Source: Roseateles_B sp041912595
Lineage (GTDB): Bacteria > Pseudomonadota > Gammaproteobacteria > Burkholderiales > Burkholderiaceae_C
DNA: 64,000 bases
Assembly (NCBI GenBank): GCA_041912595.1
Contig: JAYRMR010000002.1
Coordinates: 83,442 to 147,441, forward strand
Direction of reading: 5' to 3'
Below the pieces are notes generated by a model. That model did not search any database and was not told where the DNA came from. It saw only the letters and a list, made by a program, of their open reading frames with translations. The translations under genes were made by a program, and so were the position numbers. Shown here one piece after another: positions 1-7,564 of the stretch; the stretch's first letter is position 1, and each line of letters opens with the position of its first letter.

Positions 1-2
1 TC

Positions 3-650
3 GCGGCCTCGGGCGGCTACTGGATCTCCATGTCCTCCGACGAGGTGATCGCCGACGCCGGCACCATCACCGGCTCCATCGGCGTCTTCGCGCTGCTGCC
101 CACGGGCGAAAAGCTCATGGACAAGCTCTCCCTGCACACCGGCGGCTACACCACGACCTGGCTGGGCAAGGGCTACGACTTCCGCACCGGCCTGGACGCC
201 CGCATGGCCTCGGCCGTCCAGAGCAGCATCCAGCACATCTACGACGAGTTCACCGGCAAGGCCGCCCAGGCCCGCAAGAAGAAGGTCGAGGAGATCGATG
301 CCGTGGCCCAGGGCCGCGTCTGGACCGGCAAGCAGGCGCTGGAGCGCGGTCTCGTCGACCGCCTGGGCAGCCTCGACGATGCCATCCAGGCCGCCGCCAA
401 GCGCGCCAAGCTCGATGCCAAGCCGCGCGTGAGCTACATCGAGAAGGAACCCGGCAAGTTCGAGAAGCTGCTCGAGAGCCTGGGCAGCGCCCTGGCCCCG
501 AACATCGCCGCCTCGGTGCGCGCGCAGCTGGGCTTCCAGGTGCCGGCCGGCGTGATGCAGTCGCAGCAGGAGCTGGCCATGGTCAGCGAGCTGCTGGAGG
601 GCCGCAAGCCCTTCTCGACCACCGTGCACTGCCTGTGCACCGCCCCCTGA
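3..650 (+). CDS. S49 family peptidase (SppA-like), 3' part only
   Basis: C-terminal 215 residues of a membrane-associated serine protease of the signal-peptide-peptidase/protease IV family, which degrades leftover signal peptides or membrane protein fragments at the inner membrane. The reading frame is open from base 3, so the gene starts upstream of the window. The first residues read AASGGYW, the nucleophile-serine motif of S49 peptidases (ASGGYW in E. coli SppA), followed by the family's TGSIGV stretch at about residue 24. The lysine general base would lie in the missing part. A small membrane protein gene follows after 18 nt, probably co-transcribed. Confidence 0.85.
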   Translation, partial: AASGGYWISMSSDEVIADAGTITGSIGVFALLPTGEKLMDKLSLHTGGYTTTWLGKGYDFRTGLDARMASAVQSSIQHIYDEFTGKAAQARKKKVEEIDAVAQGRVWTGKQALERGLVDRLGSLDDAIQAAAKRAKLDAKPRVSYIEKEPGKFEKLLESLGSALAPNIAASVRAQLGFQVPAGVMQSQQELAMVSELLEGRKPFSTTVHCLCTAP

Positions 651-668
651 TCCCCCGAGGAGCCTGAC

Positions 669-1034
669 ATGATGCGCATCGCCGCCGCCTTCCTGCTGCT
701 GCTGGGCCTGTTCAGCGGGGCCGCCCTGCTGGCCGAGCCCCTGCACGTGGCCCCGATCACCGCGGGCACGGCCCTGTGGGTCTTCTTCCCGCTCTTCAGC
801 CTGCTGGGCTATGTGCTCTTCGCCATGGCCGCACGCAAGGACCAGAGCCTGCTGGTCACCCGCGCCGCCGGCGCCGCCCTGCTGCTGCTGGCCGGCAGCG
901 CGGCGGCCCTGCTGGTGCTGTCCAGCGCCGGCGTGCTGAAGCTCGAGGCCACCGCCTCGATCTGGTACGTGCTGATCGTCGCCGGCCTGCTGGGTCTCAC
1001 GGCCGCCCTGCCCGGGTCCAAGCAGGAAGACTGA
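669..1034 (+). CDS. Small hydrophobic membrane protein, function unknown
   Basis: 121 residues with about four membrane segments (roughly residues 3-21, 33-55, 65-88 and 97-115) and a short charged tail ending KQED. No catalytic or binding motif is visible and I do not recognise the family. A GAGG ribosome site sits 8 nt before the ATG; a second ATG follows immediately and could be used. It lies 18 nt after the S49 peptidase gene and is followed by a long GC hairpin, so the two genes look like one transcription unit. A role alongside the membrane protease is only positional inference. Confidence 0.7.
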   Translation: MMRIAAAFLLLLGLFSGAALLAEPLHVAPITAGTALWVFFPLFSLLGYVLFAMAARKDQSLLVTRAAGAALLLLAGSAAALLVLSSAGVLKLEATASIWYVLIVAGLLGLTAALPGSKQED

Positions 1035-1036
1035 GC

Positions 1037-1083
1037 GCCGGGGCGGCGGCATCCGCTGCCGCTGCCGCTGCCCCGGCCCCTTT
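1037..1083 (+). terminator. Hairpin terminator after the S49 peptidase unit
   Basis: The arms GCCGGGGC (1037-1044) and GCCCCGGC (1070-1077) pair perfectly. The stem continues inward for seven more pairs (1045-1051 with 1063-1069, one of them G-U), leaving an 11-nt loop. The 3' side runs into CCCCTTT, a weak T run. Its place just after the stop codon fits transcription termination. Confidence 0.5.
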
Positions 1084-1197
1084 ACCGATGGCGCCGCCCG
1101 GCGTCATCCCCCCAAGGTCCCCCGCCTTTGCGCTTGCCGGAGCGGGTGGCACTGGGTTCCAATGCCCGGATCGCGGACTCGCACTGCAGATGCCGGC

Positions 1198-2001
1198 ATG
1201 CCTTCCTCGCTCCCCCTCCCCCGCCCGCCCTCGCCCCGCGCCCGACCGGGGCACGGCCTGGGCCGCCGCCTGCTCGCGGGCAGCGCGCTCGTCTGGGGGC
1301 TGATGGCGGCGCCGGCCGGCGCCATGGAGCTGGTCTCCGCCGACTTCCCCGCCGTGATCAGCCCGCAGGGCCGCGATGCCCCCGGGCCGCTGGGCGACTT
1401 CCTCGTGCTGCTGTGCGAGCGCGCCGGCTGGGACCTGCAGCCGCGCTTCTACCCCTTCGCCCGCGCCACGCTGATGGCCCGCACCGGCCATCAGGTGCTC
1501 ATGGCGCCGCTGGCCCGCACGCCCGAGCGCGAGCTGCTCTACCGCTGGCTCGTGCCGCTGTACACCCATCGCTACGCCCTCATCGGCCCCCGCAGCCGCT
1601 GGCCGCAAGGCATCGACGAGGCCCAGGCGCGCAACACCAAGGTGCTCACGCTGCGCGGGGCGCTCAGCAGCGACAGCCTGCACAGGCGGGGCTTCCGCCA
1701 CGTCTCGCAGGAGGCCGGCTACGAGCACATCCTGCGCCGCATGGACGAGGGCAGCGCCGGCCTGATCTACGGTGCCGTGCCGGTGGTGATGGCCGCGCTG
1801 CAGGCGGCCGGCCGGGCGCCGCAGGACTGGGTGGTGGGGCCCAGCTTCGACCAGAGCGAGATCTGGCTGGTGGGCAGCCCGGACCTCACCGACCGCGAGA
1901 TCCAGCCGCTGCTCGAGGCCTTCGAGAAGCTCCGCCGCGAAGGCGAGCACCAGCGCCTGCTGCAGCGCATCGGCGTGCTGCCGGGGCCTGGCGGCCTATA
2001 A
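1198..2001 (+). CDS. Secreted solute-binding-like protein (SBP family 3 fold)
   Basis: About 267 residues with an arginine-containing N-terminus, a hydrophobic stretch and a signal peptidase site near APAGA. The mature part resembles family 3 periplasmic amino-acid-binding proteins: an early segment on an external ligand lobe, a middle DEGSAGLIYG region and a terminal LLEAFEKLRREGE helix. No permease or ATPase gene is adjacent, so it may be an orphan binding protein or sensory partner. The start is uncertain: an in-frame ATG lies 36 nt upstream (1162), but 1198 gives a more normal signal peptide. Its stop codon overlaps the -10 box of the metX promoter. Confidence 0.65.
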   Translation: MPSSLPLPRPPSPRARPGHGLGRRLLAGSALVWGLMAAPAGAMELVSADFPAVISPQGRDAPGPLGDFLVLLCERAGWDLQPRFYPFARATLMARTGHQVLMAPLARTPERELLYRWLVPLYTHRYALIGPRSRWPQGIDEAQARNTKVLTLRGALSSDSLHRRGFRHVSQEAGYEHILRRMDEGSAGLIYGAVPVVMAALQAAGRAPQDWVVGPSFDQSEIWLVGSPDLTDREIQPLLEAFEKLRREGEHQRLLQRIGVLPGPGGL

Positions 2002-2002
2002 T
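1997..2002 (+). promoter_or_regulatory. Consensus -10 box of the metXW promoter
   Basis: TATAAT, a perfect sigma-70 -10 hexamer, overlaps the stop codon of the upstream gene. Transcription would begin near 2009, three bases before the SAM-II aptamer starts. No good -35 hexamer is visible 17 bp upstream, so strength or activator use is unclear. Confidence 0.55.
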
Positions 2003-2011
2003 CCGCCGCAC

Positions 2012-2064
2012 AGCGCCGATTTGTTCCGAATTGCGGGCGCTCAATAAATTCCGCTAAAGAGGGG
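2012..2064 (+). ncRNA. SAM-II (SAM-alpha) riboswitch
   Basis: S-adenosylmethionine-sensing leader RNA of the H-type pseudoknot class. P1 forms between AGCGCC (2012-2017) and GGCGCT (2036-2041). The conserved loop GATTT...CCGAATTGC and the 3' strand with AATAAAT, CGCTAAA and GAGGGG appear in the order and spacing known for SAM-II RNAs before metX/metA genes. It starts about 3 nt after the predicted transcription start and is followed 10 nt later by an intrinsic terminator, then metX. This is pattern recognition; a covariance-model search would settle it. Confidence 0.85.
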
Positions 2065-2073
2065 CGCTCCAGC

Positions 2074-2115
2074 AAACCGGCGTCCGCACCTTTCGCGGAG
2101 CCGGTTTTTGTTTTT
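2074..2115 (+). terminator. Intrinsic terminator in the metX leader
   Basis: An eight-pair lower stem (2074-2081 with 2100-2107) and a five-pair upper stem (2083-2087 with 2095-2099) are separated by one bulged G; the loop is 7 nt. The 3' side runs into five Ts, a G and five more Ts. It ends directly before the GGAGA ribosome site of metX. Placed between the SAM-II aptamer and the gene, it suggests control by premature termination. Confidence 0.8.
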
Positions 2116-2126
2116 GGAGAGTCCAG

Positions 2127-3263
2127 ATGGCCACAGCATCGGTGGGCGATGTCCAGCCCCAGCGCATGCGCTTCGAGACGCCCCTGCCCCTGCGCAGCGG
2201 CGCCCGGATCCGCGACTACGAGCTGGTCTACGAGACCTACGGCCAGCTCAACGCCGACAAGTCCAACGCGGTGCTCGTCTGCCATGCCCTGAACGCCAGC
2301 CACCACGTGGCCGGCACCTATGCCGGGCAGGAGAAGAGCGAAGGCTGGTGGGACAACCTCGTCGGCCCCGGCAAGCCGCTGGACACCGACCGCTTCTTCG
2401 TCATCGGCATCAACAACCTCGGCTCCTGCTTCGGCTCCACGGGCCCGATGCACACCAACCCCGACACCGGCCGCATCTACGGCGCCGACTTCCCCGTCGT
2501 CACGGTGCACGACTGGGTGGACGCCCAGGCGCGCGTGCTCGACGCCCTGGGGATCACGCAGCTGGCCGCCGTGCTGGGCGGCTCGCTGGGCGGCATGCAG
2601 GCGCTGGACTGGTCCCTGCGCTACCCGGACCGCATGCGGCATTGCATCGCCATCGCGACGGCGCCCAGCCTCTCGGCCCAGAACATCGCCTTCAACGAGG
2701 TGGCGCGCCGCGCCATCGTCACCGACCCGGACTTCCACGGCGGCTTCTTCTACGAGCACGGCGCGATCCCCAAGCGCGGGCTGCGCGTGGCCCGCATGAT
2801 CGGCCACATCACCTACCTCAGCGACGACGTGATGGAGCAGAAGTTCGGCCGGGAGCTCCGCGCCGCCGAGCTGGGCTACAGCACGCAGGACATCGAGTTC
2901 CAGATCGAGAGCTATCTGCGCCACCAGGGCGACAAGTTCAGCGAGTACTTCGACGCCAACACCTACCTGCTCATCACCCGCGCCCTGGACTACTTCGACC
3001 CGGCCCGCGAGCACGGCGGGGACCTCTCCCGCACCTTCGCCAGCAGCCGCTGCAAGTACCTGCTGGCCAGCTTCACGACCGACTGGCGCTTCTCGCCGGC
3101 GCGCTCGCGCGAGATCGTCAAGGCCCTGGTGGACAACCGCCGCGACGTCTCCTATGCCGAGATCGACGCCCCGCACGGCCACGACGCCTTCCTGCTGGAG
3201 GACCCCCGCTACCACGGCGTGCTGCGCGCCTACTTCGAGCGCATCGCCAAGGAGTTCCGCTGA
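2127..3263 (+). CDS. metX: Homoserine O-acyltransferase MetX
   Basis: Cytoplasmic enzyme of methionine synthesis that acylates the hydroxyl of L-homoserine. 378 residues, alpha/beta-hydrolase fold, full length for the family. The nucleophile elbow GGSLGGMQ holds Ser153. Asp319 (TTDWRFSP) and His352 (HGHDAF) complete the expected triad. The early HALNASHH stretch is typical of MetX. Many betaproteobacterial MetX enzymes use succinyl-CoA rather than acetyl-CoA, so the acyl donor is not settled from sequence. It overlaps metW by one base and follows a SAM-II riboswitch with terminator, fitting feedback repression by the pathway end product. Confidence 0.95.
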   Translation: MATASVGDVQPQRMRFETPLPLRSGARIRDYELVYETYGQLNADKSNAVLVCHALNASHHVAGTYAGQEKSEGWWDNLVGPGKPLDTDRFFVIGINNLGSCFGSTGPMHTNPDTGRIYGADFPVVTVHDWVDAQARVLDALGITQLAAVLGGSLGGMQALDWSLRYPDRMRHCIAIATAPSLSAQNIAFNEVARRAIVTDPDFHGGFFYEHGAIPKRGLRVARMIGHITYLSDDVMEQKFGRELRAAELGYSTQDIEFQIESYLRHQGDKFSEYFDANTYLLITRALDYFDPAREHGGDLSRTFASSRCKYLLASFTTDWRFSPARSREIVKALVDNRRDVSYAEIDAPHGHDAFLLEDPRYHGVLRAYFERIAKEFR

Positions 3264-3844
3264 TGAGCACCCCCCTGATCGAGACCATCGCCGCCCTGGT
3301 GCCCGAAGGCTCCCGCGTGCTGGACCTGGGCTGCGGCACGGGCGAGCTGCTGGCCTGGCTGCAGGAGAAGCGCGGCTGCACGGGCTATGGCGTCGAGCTG
3401 TCCGACGCCAATGTGCTGGCCTGCGCGCGGCGCGGCGTGAACGTAATCCAGCTGAACCTGGAAGAGGGCCTGTCCGTCTTCGAGGACCAGAGCTTCGACG
3501 TCGTGCTGCAGCTCGAGACCCTGCAGCACCTGCGCAATGCGGAGGCCATGCTGCGCGAGACGGCGCGCGTGGGCCGCGTGGGCATCGTGAGCTTCCCCAA
3601 CTTCGCGCACTGGCCCAACCGCCTGCAGGTGCTGGCCGGCCGCATGCCCGTCACGCGGACCCTACCCTATGAGTGGTATGACACGCCCAACATCCGCGTG
3701 GGCACCTATGCCGACTTCGAGATCCTCGCGCGCAAGAACCGCCTGCGTCTGCTCGACAGCTTCGGTGTGCAGGAGGGTCAGATCGTGCGCCGCTGGCCGA
3801 ACCTGAGGGCCAGCATGGCCGTCTTCAAGTTCGACCGCGGCTGA
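3263..3844 (+). CDS. metW: MetW methyltransferase-like protein
   Basis: 193-residue class I SAM-binding protein that accompanies MetX in many proteobacteria; in the literature it supports homoserine acylation, probably by forming a complex with MetX. The glycine-rich motif VLDLGCGTGELL lies near residues 19-30, followed by an acidic GVEL strand end. NFAHWPNR and LPYEWYDTPNIR are characteristic of MetW. Its ATG overlaps the metX stop codon (TGATG), so translation is probably coupled and the pair shares the SAM-II control. A GC hairpin follows the stop. Confidence 0.93.
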   Translation: MSTPLIETIAALVPEGSRVLDLGCGTGELLAWLQEKRGCTGYGVELSDANVLACARRGVNVIQLNLEEGLSVFEDQSFDVVLQLETLQHLRNAEAMLRETARVGRVGIVSFPNFAHWPNRLQVLAGRMPVTRTLPYEWYDTPNIRVGTYADFEILARKNRLRLLDSFGVQEGQIVRRWPNLRASMAVFKFDRG

Positions 3845-3845
3845 G

Positions 3846-3866
3846 TCTCGCCCGATCCGGGCGGGA
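3846..3866. terminator. GC hairpin between convergent genes
   Basis: Nine pairs (3846-3854 with 3858-3866, one T-G) around a three-base ATC loop, just after the metW stop and before the convergent deacetylase stop. There is no T run on either side, so intrinsic termination is not assured. Confidence 0.35.
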
Positions 3867-3880
3867 GCCCCGCCCTCGGC

Positions 3881-4927
3881 TCAGGCGCGCCGGCCCAGGC
3901 GGGCGAGCCAGCGCACGCCGTCGGCGAAGCCGCTCATCTCCGCCTCGAAGACCAGCGGCGGGATGTTCGCGCCGTCCAGGAAGCGCGGCAGGTAGTGCAG
4001 CGCACGGGCATCGCCGTCGGGGCACAGGCCGGGCAGGCAGGTGGTGGCGGTATCCACGCCGTGCTGCGTCATGAGTGCGTGCGCCGCGGCGTCGTGGTTG
4101 CCGCTGGGGTAGCAGTAATGCCGCCCCGCGGGCAGCGACTGCGAGGCGAAGACCGCCTGGCAGCGCTGCAGGTCCTGCGCCAGCGCGGCCGGGTCCCCGG
4201 CGGGATAGCGGTGCTCATGGCCATGCAGCTCGATGGACCAGCCCTGTGCACGCAAGGCCTGGAGCTCGCGGCCGTCCAGATAGCTGAAGCGACGGCTGGC
4301 GAGGTCGAGCGACTGGGGACTGAGGCCCAGCGCGCCGGCCAGCAGGTCCAGCCGCGCACTGACATCGCCCGCATCCGCCTCGCGGACCCAGCGGATGGCG
4401 CGGGCGAGGAACTCCTTGCGCGAGGGCGGATCGGCCAGCTCGTAGCGGCCATCCAGCGCCGGATCGACGCCGTCCAGGTGCACCACGCGCGCGCCGGCCT
4501 TCCATACCAGGTAGGCCATGCTGACGTCGGGTACGGGCTCGCCGCGCTGGAAATGGCTCGTGCACAGGTAGAGCACGGCCGGCACCTGATGGCGCGCGAC
4601 CACGGGGCCGAGGACCTGGGCGGTGGAATACCAGCCGTCGTCGAAGGTCAGCACCACCGGCAGGCGGGGTCGCGGGGCGGTGCCCTTGAGCATGTCCGTG
4701 GCCGCGGGCAGGCTCACCCAGCTGAAGCCGTGAGCGTCCATCCAGGCGAGGCGACGCGCCAGGTGCTCGCCCGTGCAGAACAGCAGCGGATTGAAGCGGT
4801 GCTCGTCACCGAGGCTGCCGCCGTGGAAGCAGAGGATGCGCACCCGGTGGCGCGTGAGATGGCGCGCGAGCGCAAACAGCCCGAGCGCGCGGGCGGCACC
4901 GTAGACAAGGCGCTTGGCAGGATTCAT
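3881..4927 (-). CDS. Polysaccharide deacetylase family protein (CE4)
   Basis: 348 residues. Likely a metal-dependent deacetylase that removes acetyl groups from a surface or secreted amino-sugar polymer. The NodB-type motif 1 TFDDGW lies near residue 115 and a histidine cluster HGHEHRYP near residue 235 is the probable metal site. The N-terminus (AARALGLFALARHL) could be a membrane anchor, but no cleavable signal is clear. The unknown gene at 4973-5917 lies 45 nt upstream on the same strand, so they probably form a unit. No glycosyltransferases are adjacent, so the substrate cannot be named. Confidence 0.75.
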   Translation of the reverse strand: MNPAKRLVYGAARALGLFALARHLTRHRVRILCFHGGSLGDEHRFNPLLFCTGEHLARRLAWMDAHGFSWVSLPAATDMLKGTAPRPRLPVVLTFDDGWYSTAQVLGPVVARHQVPAVLYLCTSHFQRGEPVPDVSMAYLVWKAGARVVHLDGVDPALDGRYELADPPSRKEFLARAIRWVREADAGDVSARLDLLAGALGLSPQSLDLASRRFSYLDGRELQALRAQGWSIELHGHEHRYPAGDPAALAQDLQRCQAVFASQSLPAGRHYCYPSGNHDAAAHALMTQHGVDTATTCLPGLCPDGDARALHYLPRFLDGANIPPLVFEAEMSGFADGVRWLARLGRRA

Positions 4928-4972
4928 GGACGTGACGGGCGATGGATGTCGGGCCGGTGGGGCCGCGGGCTC

Positions 4973-5917
4973 TCAAGGCGCTGCCGGTGCGGCAGCGGCG
5001 TCGAGGCGCGCCCACTCGATGAGGGCCTCGCGCCCCCACACCATCATGTAGGACTTGGGAACGTAGCGGCCTTCCTCGTACAGCTTGCGCCGGCTCGGTG
5101 ACGTGGCCGTGGCATTGCCGATGGAATCGCCGCCGGTGGCGAAATACCAGAGGTGCGCGCCGCCCTGGCGCGGCACGGACTGGAGGTAGGACAGACGCGG
5201 GCTGATCTCCATGACCACCGGGTCGTAGAACCAGCTGCTGCCGAACATGCCCCGCAGCTCGGGATGCGCCGTGCACAGCTCGGCGCAGCAGCGGTAGCAC
5301 TCCGCCCAGCCGTCCTCGTTGAATTCATCGAGGTAGGACTTGTGCGTGTGGATCTGTATGTAGGGCTTGAAGCCGCCGAGCTGCGCAAAGGTCAGCAGAC
5401 CCTTCGCGGCCGTGCCCCAGTCCTGGCGCGTCAGCAGCGAGCGGGGCACGCCGCAGCGCATGTCGATCAGCTGGGCGGCGGCGGCCATGAGCCGCAGGGT
5501 CGCCAGGCCCATGTCCTTGCGGAAGACGTCCTGGTCGGTGTTGAGCGCAGGGCCCTCGGGCACCAGCTCGCGCAGGATGCGCTGGAACTGCCGCAGCTGA
5601 TGGCCACGGACTCTCGGCGGCAGCGCCGCCACGGCGCCGCTGTCAATGCTGCGGGCGATGGCGCCGGCAAGCGCCGCCTGCAGAAAGGGCGTGACGGCCT
5701 GCGCGCCGCCGGCCTTGCGCACCGCCTCGAGGGTGGCCTCGGCCGCCGCCGGCACGTGGCCGTAATGGTCCAGCGGGCCGACCGCCGCGAACTGCTCGAT
5801 GAAGGCTGCCACCTGCGCCGTCCCGTCGCTTGGGCCGAGGCTGCCGAGGCTGCTGAGCGCACGTTCGCGGACGCGAAGCGCCTCGGCGCTGACCTCTTGC
5901 GGCAAGACAGATTCCAT
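4973..5917 (-). CDS. Conserved-looking protein of unknown function
   Basis: 314 residues that I cannot assign. It is soluble-looking, with no signal peptide or membrane segment, and ends in an Ala/Pro-rich tail. The C-terminal half is the most distinctive: a YIQIHTHKSYLDEF stretch near residue 195, a cysteine-rich YRCCAELC near 215, then GSSWFYDP and an aromatic LWYFATGGDS. The His pair could bind metal, but this is a guess. The gene sits 45 nt upstream of the deacetylase gene on the same strand, suggesting a shared cell-surface role. The balanced composition argues that it is a real gene. Confidence 0.65.
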   Translation of the reverse strand: MESVLPQEVSAEALRVRERALSSLGSLGPSDGTAQVAAFIEQFAAVGPLDHYGHVPAAAEATLEAVRKAGGAQAVTPFLQAALAGAIARSIDSGAVAALPPRVRGHQLRQFQRILRELVPEGPALNTDQDVFRKDMGLATLRLMAAAAQLIDMRCGVPRSLLTRQDWGTAAKGLLTFAQLGGFKPYIQIHTHKSYLDEFNEDGWAECYRCCAELCTAHPELRGMFGSSWFYDPVVMEISPRLSYLQSVPRQGGAHLWYFATGGDSIGNATATSPSRRKLYEEGRYVPKSYMMVWGREALIEWARLDAAAAPAAP

Positions 5918-5972
5918 AGTGCGGGGCGACGGGAGTGGAGGCTGTCGATCATACCCGTGGACATATCCACAC

Positions 5973-6006
5973 CCCCCCTACTGGCTTCGCCAACCCACCA
6001 GGGGGG
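5973..6006. repeat. Imperfect inverted repeat, REP-like
   Basis: A C7-T run faces A-G6 across a loop containing GGCTTCGCC, with an inner TGG/CCA pairing. C-run/TGG...CCA/G-run elements like this are common as dispersed intergenic repeats in Burkholderiales. Only one copy occurs here, so its repeat status rests on general knowledge and not on this window. Confidence 0.3.
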
Positions 6007-6154
6007 CGGGCGTGGCGGACCGACGGAGCCGGATCCGCACGCTCCGCAGGGGGCGCGGGGCTGCGCCGCTCGGGGGGCGCCTTCGCAGAGCGAGCAGGGC
6101 AGCTGATGGGGTAGCGAACGGGGGCGACTGCGTCTCGCGGGCGGCGTCTTCACA

Positions 6155-6173
6155 CGCTGCGCGAGGCGCAGCG
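6155..6173. terminator. Perfect hairpin downstream of ppk2
   Basis: CGCTGCGC and GCGCAGCG pair perfectly around GAG, about 30 nt past the ppk2 stop on the minus strand. There is no T run. It may stabilise the 3' end or mark factor-dependent termination. The surrounding 5918-6203 region (286 nt) holds no ORF I would defend. Confidence 0.35.
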
Positions 6174-6203
6174 GGTTGACACTAACGTTACAAGTGATTT
6201 CCT

Positions 6204-7412
6204 TCAGACCTTGTCCGGGCCGGCGGCCGACTGGTTCTCGCCGCGCTCATAGACCACATTGGCCCGGCCGACCAGCAGCGGGTCGAGCTGGCCGATCTTG
6301 TCGAGGTCCTTGTTGGCGTAGGGCAGCTGGTGCAGGACGTGGCGCATGGCATTGAGGCGCGCGCGCTTCTTGCAGTCGGACTTCACGACGGTCCAGGGCG
6401 CCTCGGCGATGTCGGTGTGGAAGAACATCGCCTCCTTCGCCCGCGTGTAGTCGTCCCACTTGTCGAGCGAGGCGAGGTCGATGGGCGAGAGCTTCCACTG
6501 CTTGAGCGGATGGGCGCGACGCTCCTTGAAGCGGCGACGCTGCTCCTCGCGGCTGACGGAGAACCAGAACTTGATCACATGCATGCCGGAGCGGGCCAGG
6601 TTGCGCTCGAACTCGGGCGCCTGGCGCATGAATTCCTGGTACTCGGCATCGGAGCAGAAACCCATCACGCGCTCGACACCGGCGCGGTTGTACCAGCTGC
6701 GGTCGAAGAGGACGATCTCGCCGGCCGTCGGCAGGTGCTGCACATAGCGCTGGAAGTACCACTGGCCGCGCTCGACCTCGCTCGGCTTTTCCAGCGCCAC
6801 GACGCGCGCGCCGCGAGGATTCAGGTGTTCCATGAAGCGCTTGATCGTGCCGCCCTTGCCCGCCGCATCGCGGCCTTCGAAGAGGATGACCACCTTGGCG
6901 CCCGTGGCCTTCACCCAGGCCTGCAGCTTCAGCAACTCGACCTGCAGGCGGTACTTCTGCTTCTCGTAGGCCTTGCGGGACATCAGGTTCTTGTACGGAT
7001 AGCCGCCGCGGCGCCAGTTGGGCGAGAGCTCGTCGTCCGGGTGCCGCCCGGTGCCGGGCAGCTCCTGCAACTCGGCCAGCAGCGCCTGGCGCAGGGCCTG
7101 GGCGTCATCCGGCGAGGCGCCCGCCAGCAGGCTCTTCACCGAGCTGGTCAGACCGCCCGGCGCGCCTGCTTGCGCGATGTCCTTGAGCGCTTCCAGCTCC
7201 CGGGCCTGCGCCGCCTCCACGCGGTCCGTGGCCACGCGGCGGGCGATGCGCTCGGGCTGGCCACTGCCGCTGGTGTCGCCGGCGCGGGCCCGGCGCGGCT
7301 GGGGCGCATGCGTGCCAGCATGCGTGCCATTCAGCGGGGTCGTCACCGCCGTCTTCGGGGCGGTCTTGCGCGCAGGGGTGGCAGAAGCGGTGGGGGCACG
7401 ACGGGTAGGCAT
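6204..7412 (-). CDS. ppk2: Polyphosphate kinase 2
   Basis: 402 residues. PPK2 enzymes transfer phosphate between polyphosphate and nucleotides, mostly making GTP or ATP from polyphosphate. The Walker A motif EGRDAAGKGG contains Lys186. The LFDRSWYNRAGVERVMGF segment holds the Walker B-like Asp/Arg pair, and SREEQRRRFKERR forms the lid. About 130 residues precede the usual PPK2 core; the first 50 are Ala/Pro/Thr/Arg-rich and probably disordered. Upstream lies an FNR-type box with a -10-like element at class II spacing. A GGAG ribosome site precedes the ATG. Confidence 0.92.
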   Translation of the reverse strand: MPTRRAPTASATPARKTAPKTAVTTPLNGTHAGTHAPQPRRARAGDTSGSGQPERIARRVATDRVEAAQARELEALKDIAQAGAPGGLTSSVKSLLAGASPDDAQALRQALLAELQELPGTGRHPDDELSPNWRRGGYPYKNLMSRKAYEKQKYRLQVELLKLQAWVKATGAKVVILFEGRDAAGKGGTIKRFMEHLNPRGARVVALEKPSEVERGQWYFQRYVQHLPTAGEIVLFDRSWYNRAGVERVMGFCSDAEYQEFMRQAPEFERNLARSGMHVIKFWFSVSREEQRRRFKERRAHPLKQWKLSPIDLASLDKWDDYTRAKEAMFFHTDIAEAPWTVVKSDCKKRARLNAMRHVLHQLPYANKDLDKIGQLDPLLVGRANVVYERGENQSAAGPDKV

Positions 7413-7471
7413 CCTGGACTCCGGGGGCTGTCATCAATCCCTCACATTCGCACCGATGGGGGCGGCCGTCC

Positions 7472-7485
7472 TTGATTCGGGTCAA
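7472..7485 (-). promoter_or_regulatory. FNR/Anr-type box upstream of ppk2
   Basis: On the minus strand TTGACCCGAATCAA matches TTGAT-N4-ATCAA at nine of ten positions. Exactly 22 nt downstream is GAATGT (7449-7444), placing the dyad centre at -41.5 from a start near 7437, the class II FNR position. The region also lies 79 nt before the divergent VOC gene. Confidence 0.6.
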
Positions 7486-7564
7486 GCCTCCCCCGCCCGA
7501 CGGCCGCAAACGTGTAGGCTTCGCGGACTGATTCCTTCCCCTTCACGACGACGAGGAGACCTCC

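Noticed and set aside
6176..6181. TTGACA as a -35 box
   Set aside because: On the plus strand it points into the ppk2 3' end with no -10 at proper distance and no gene to serve.
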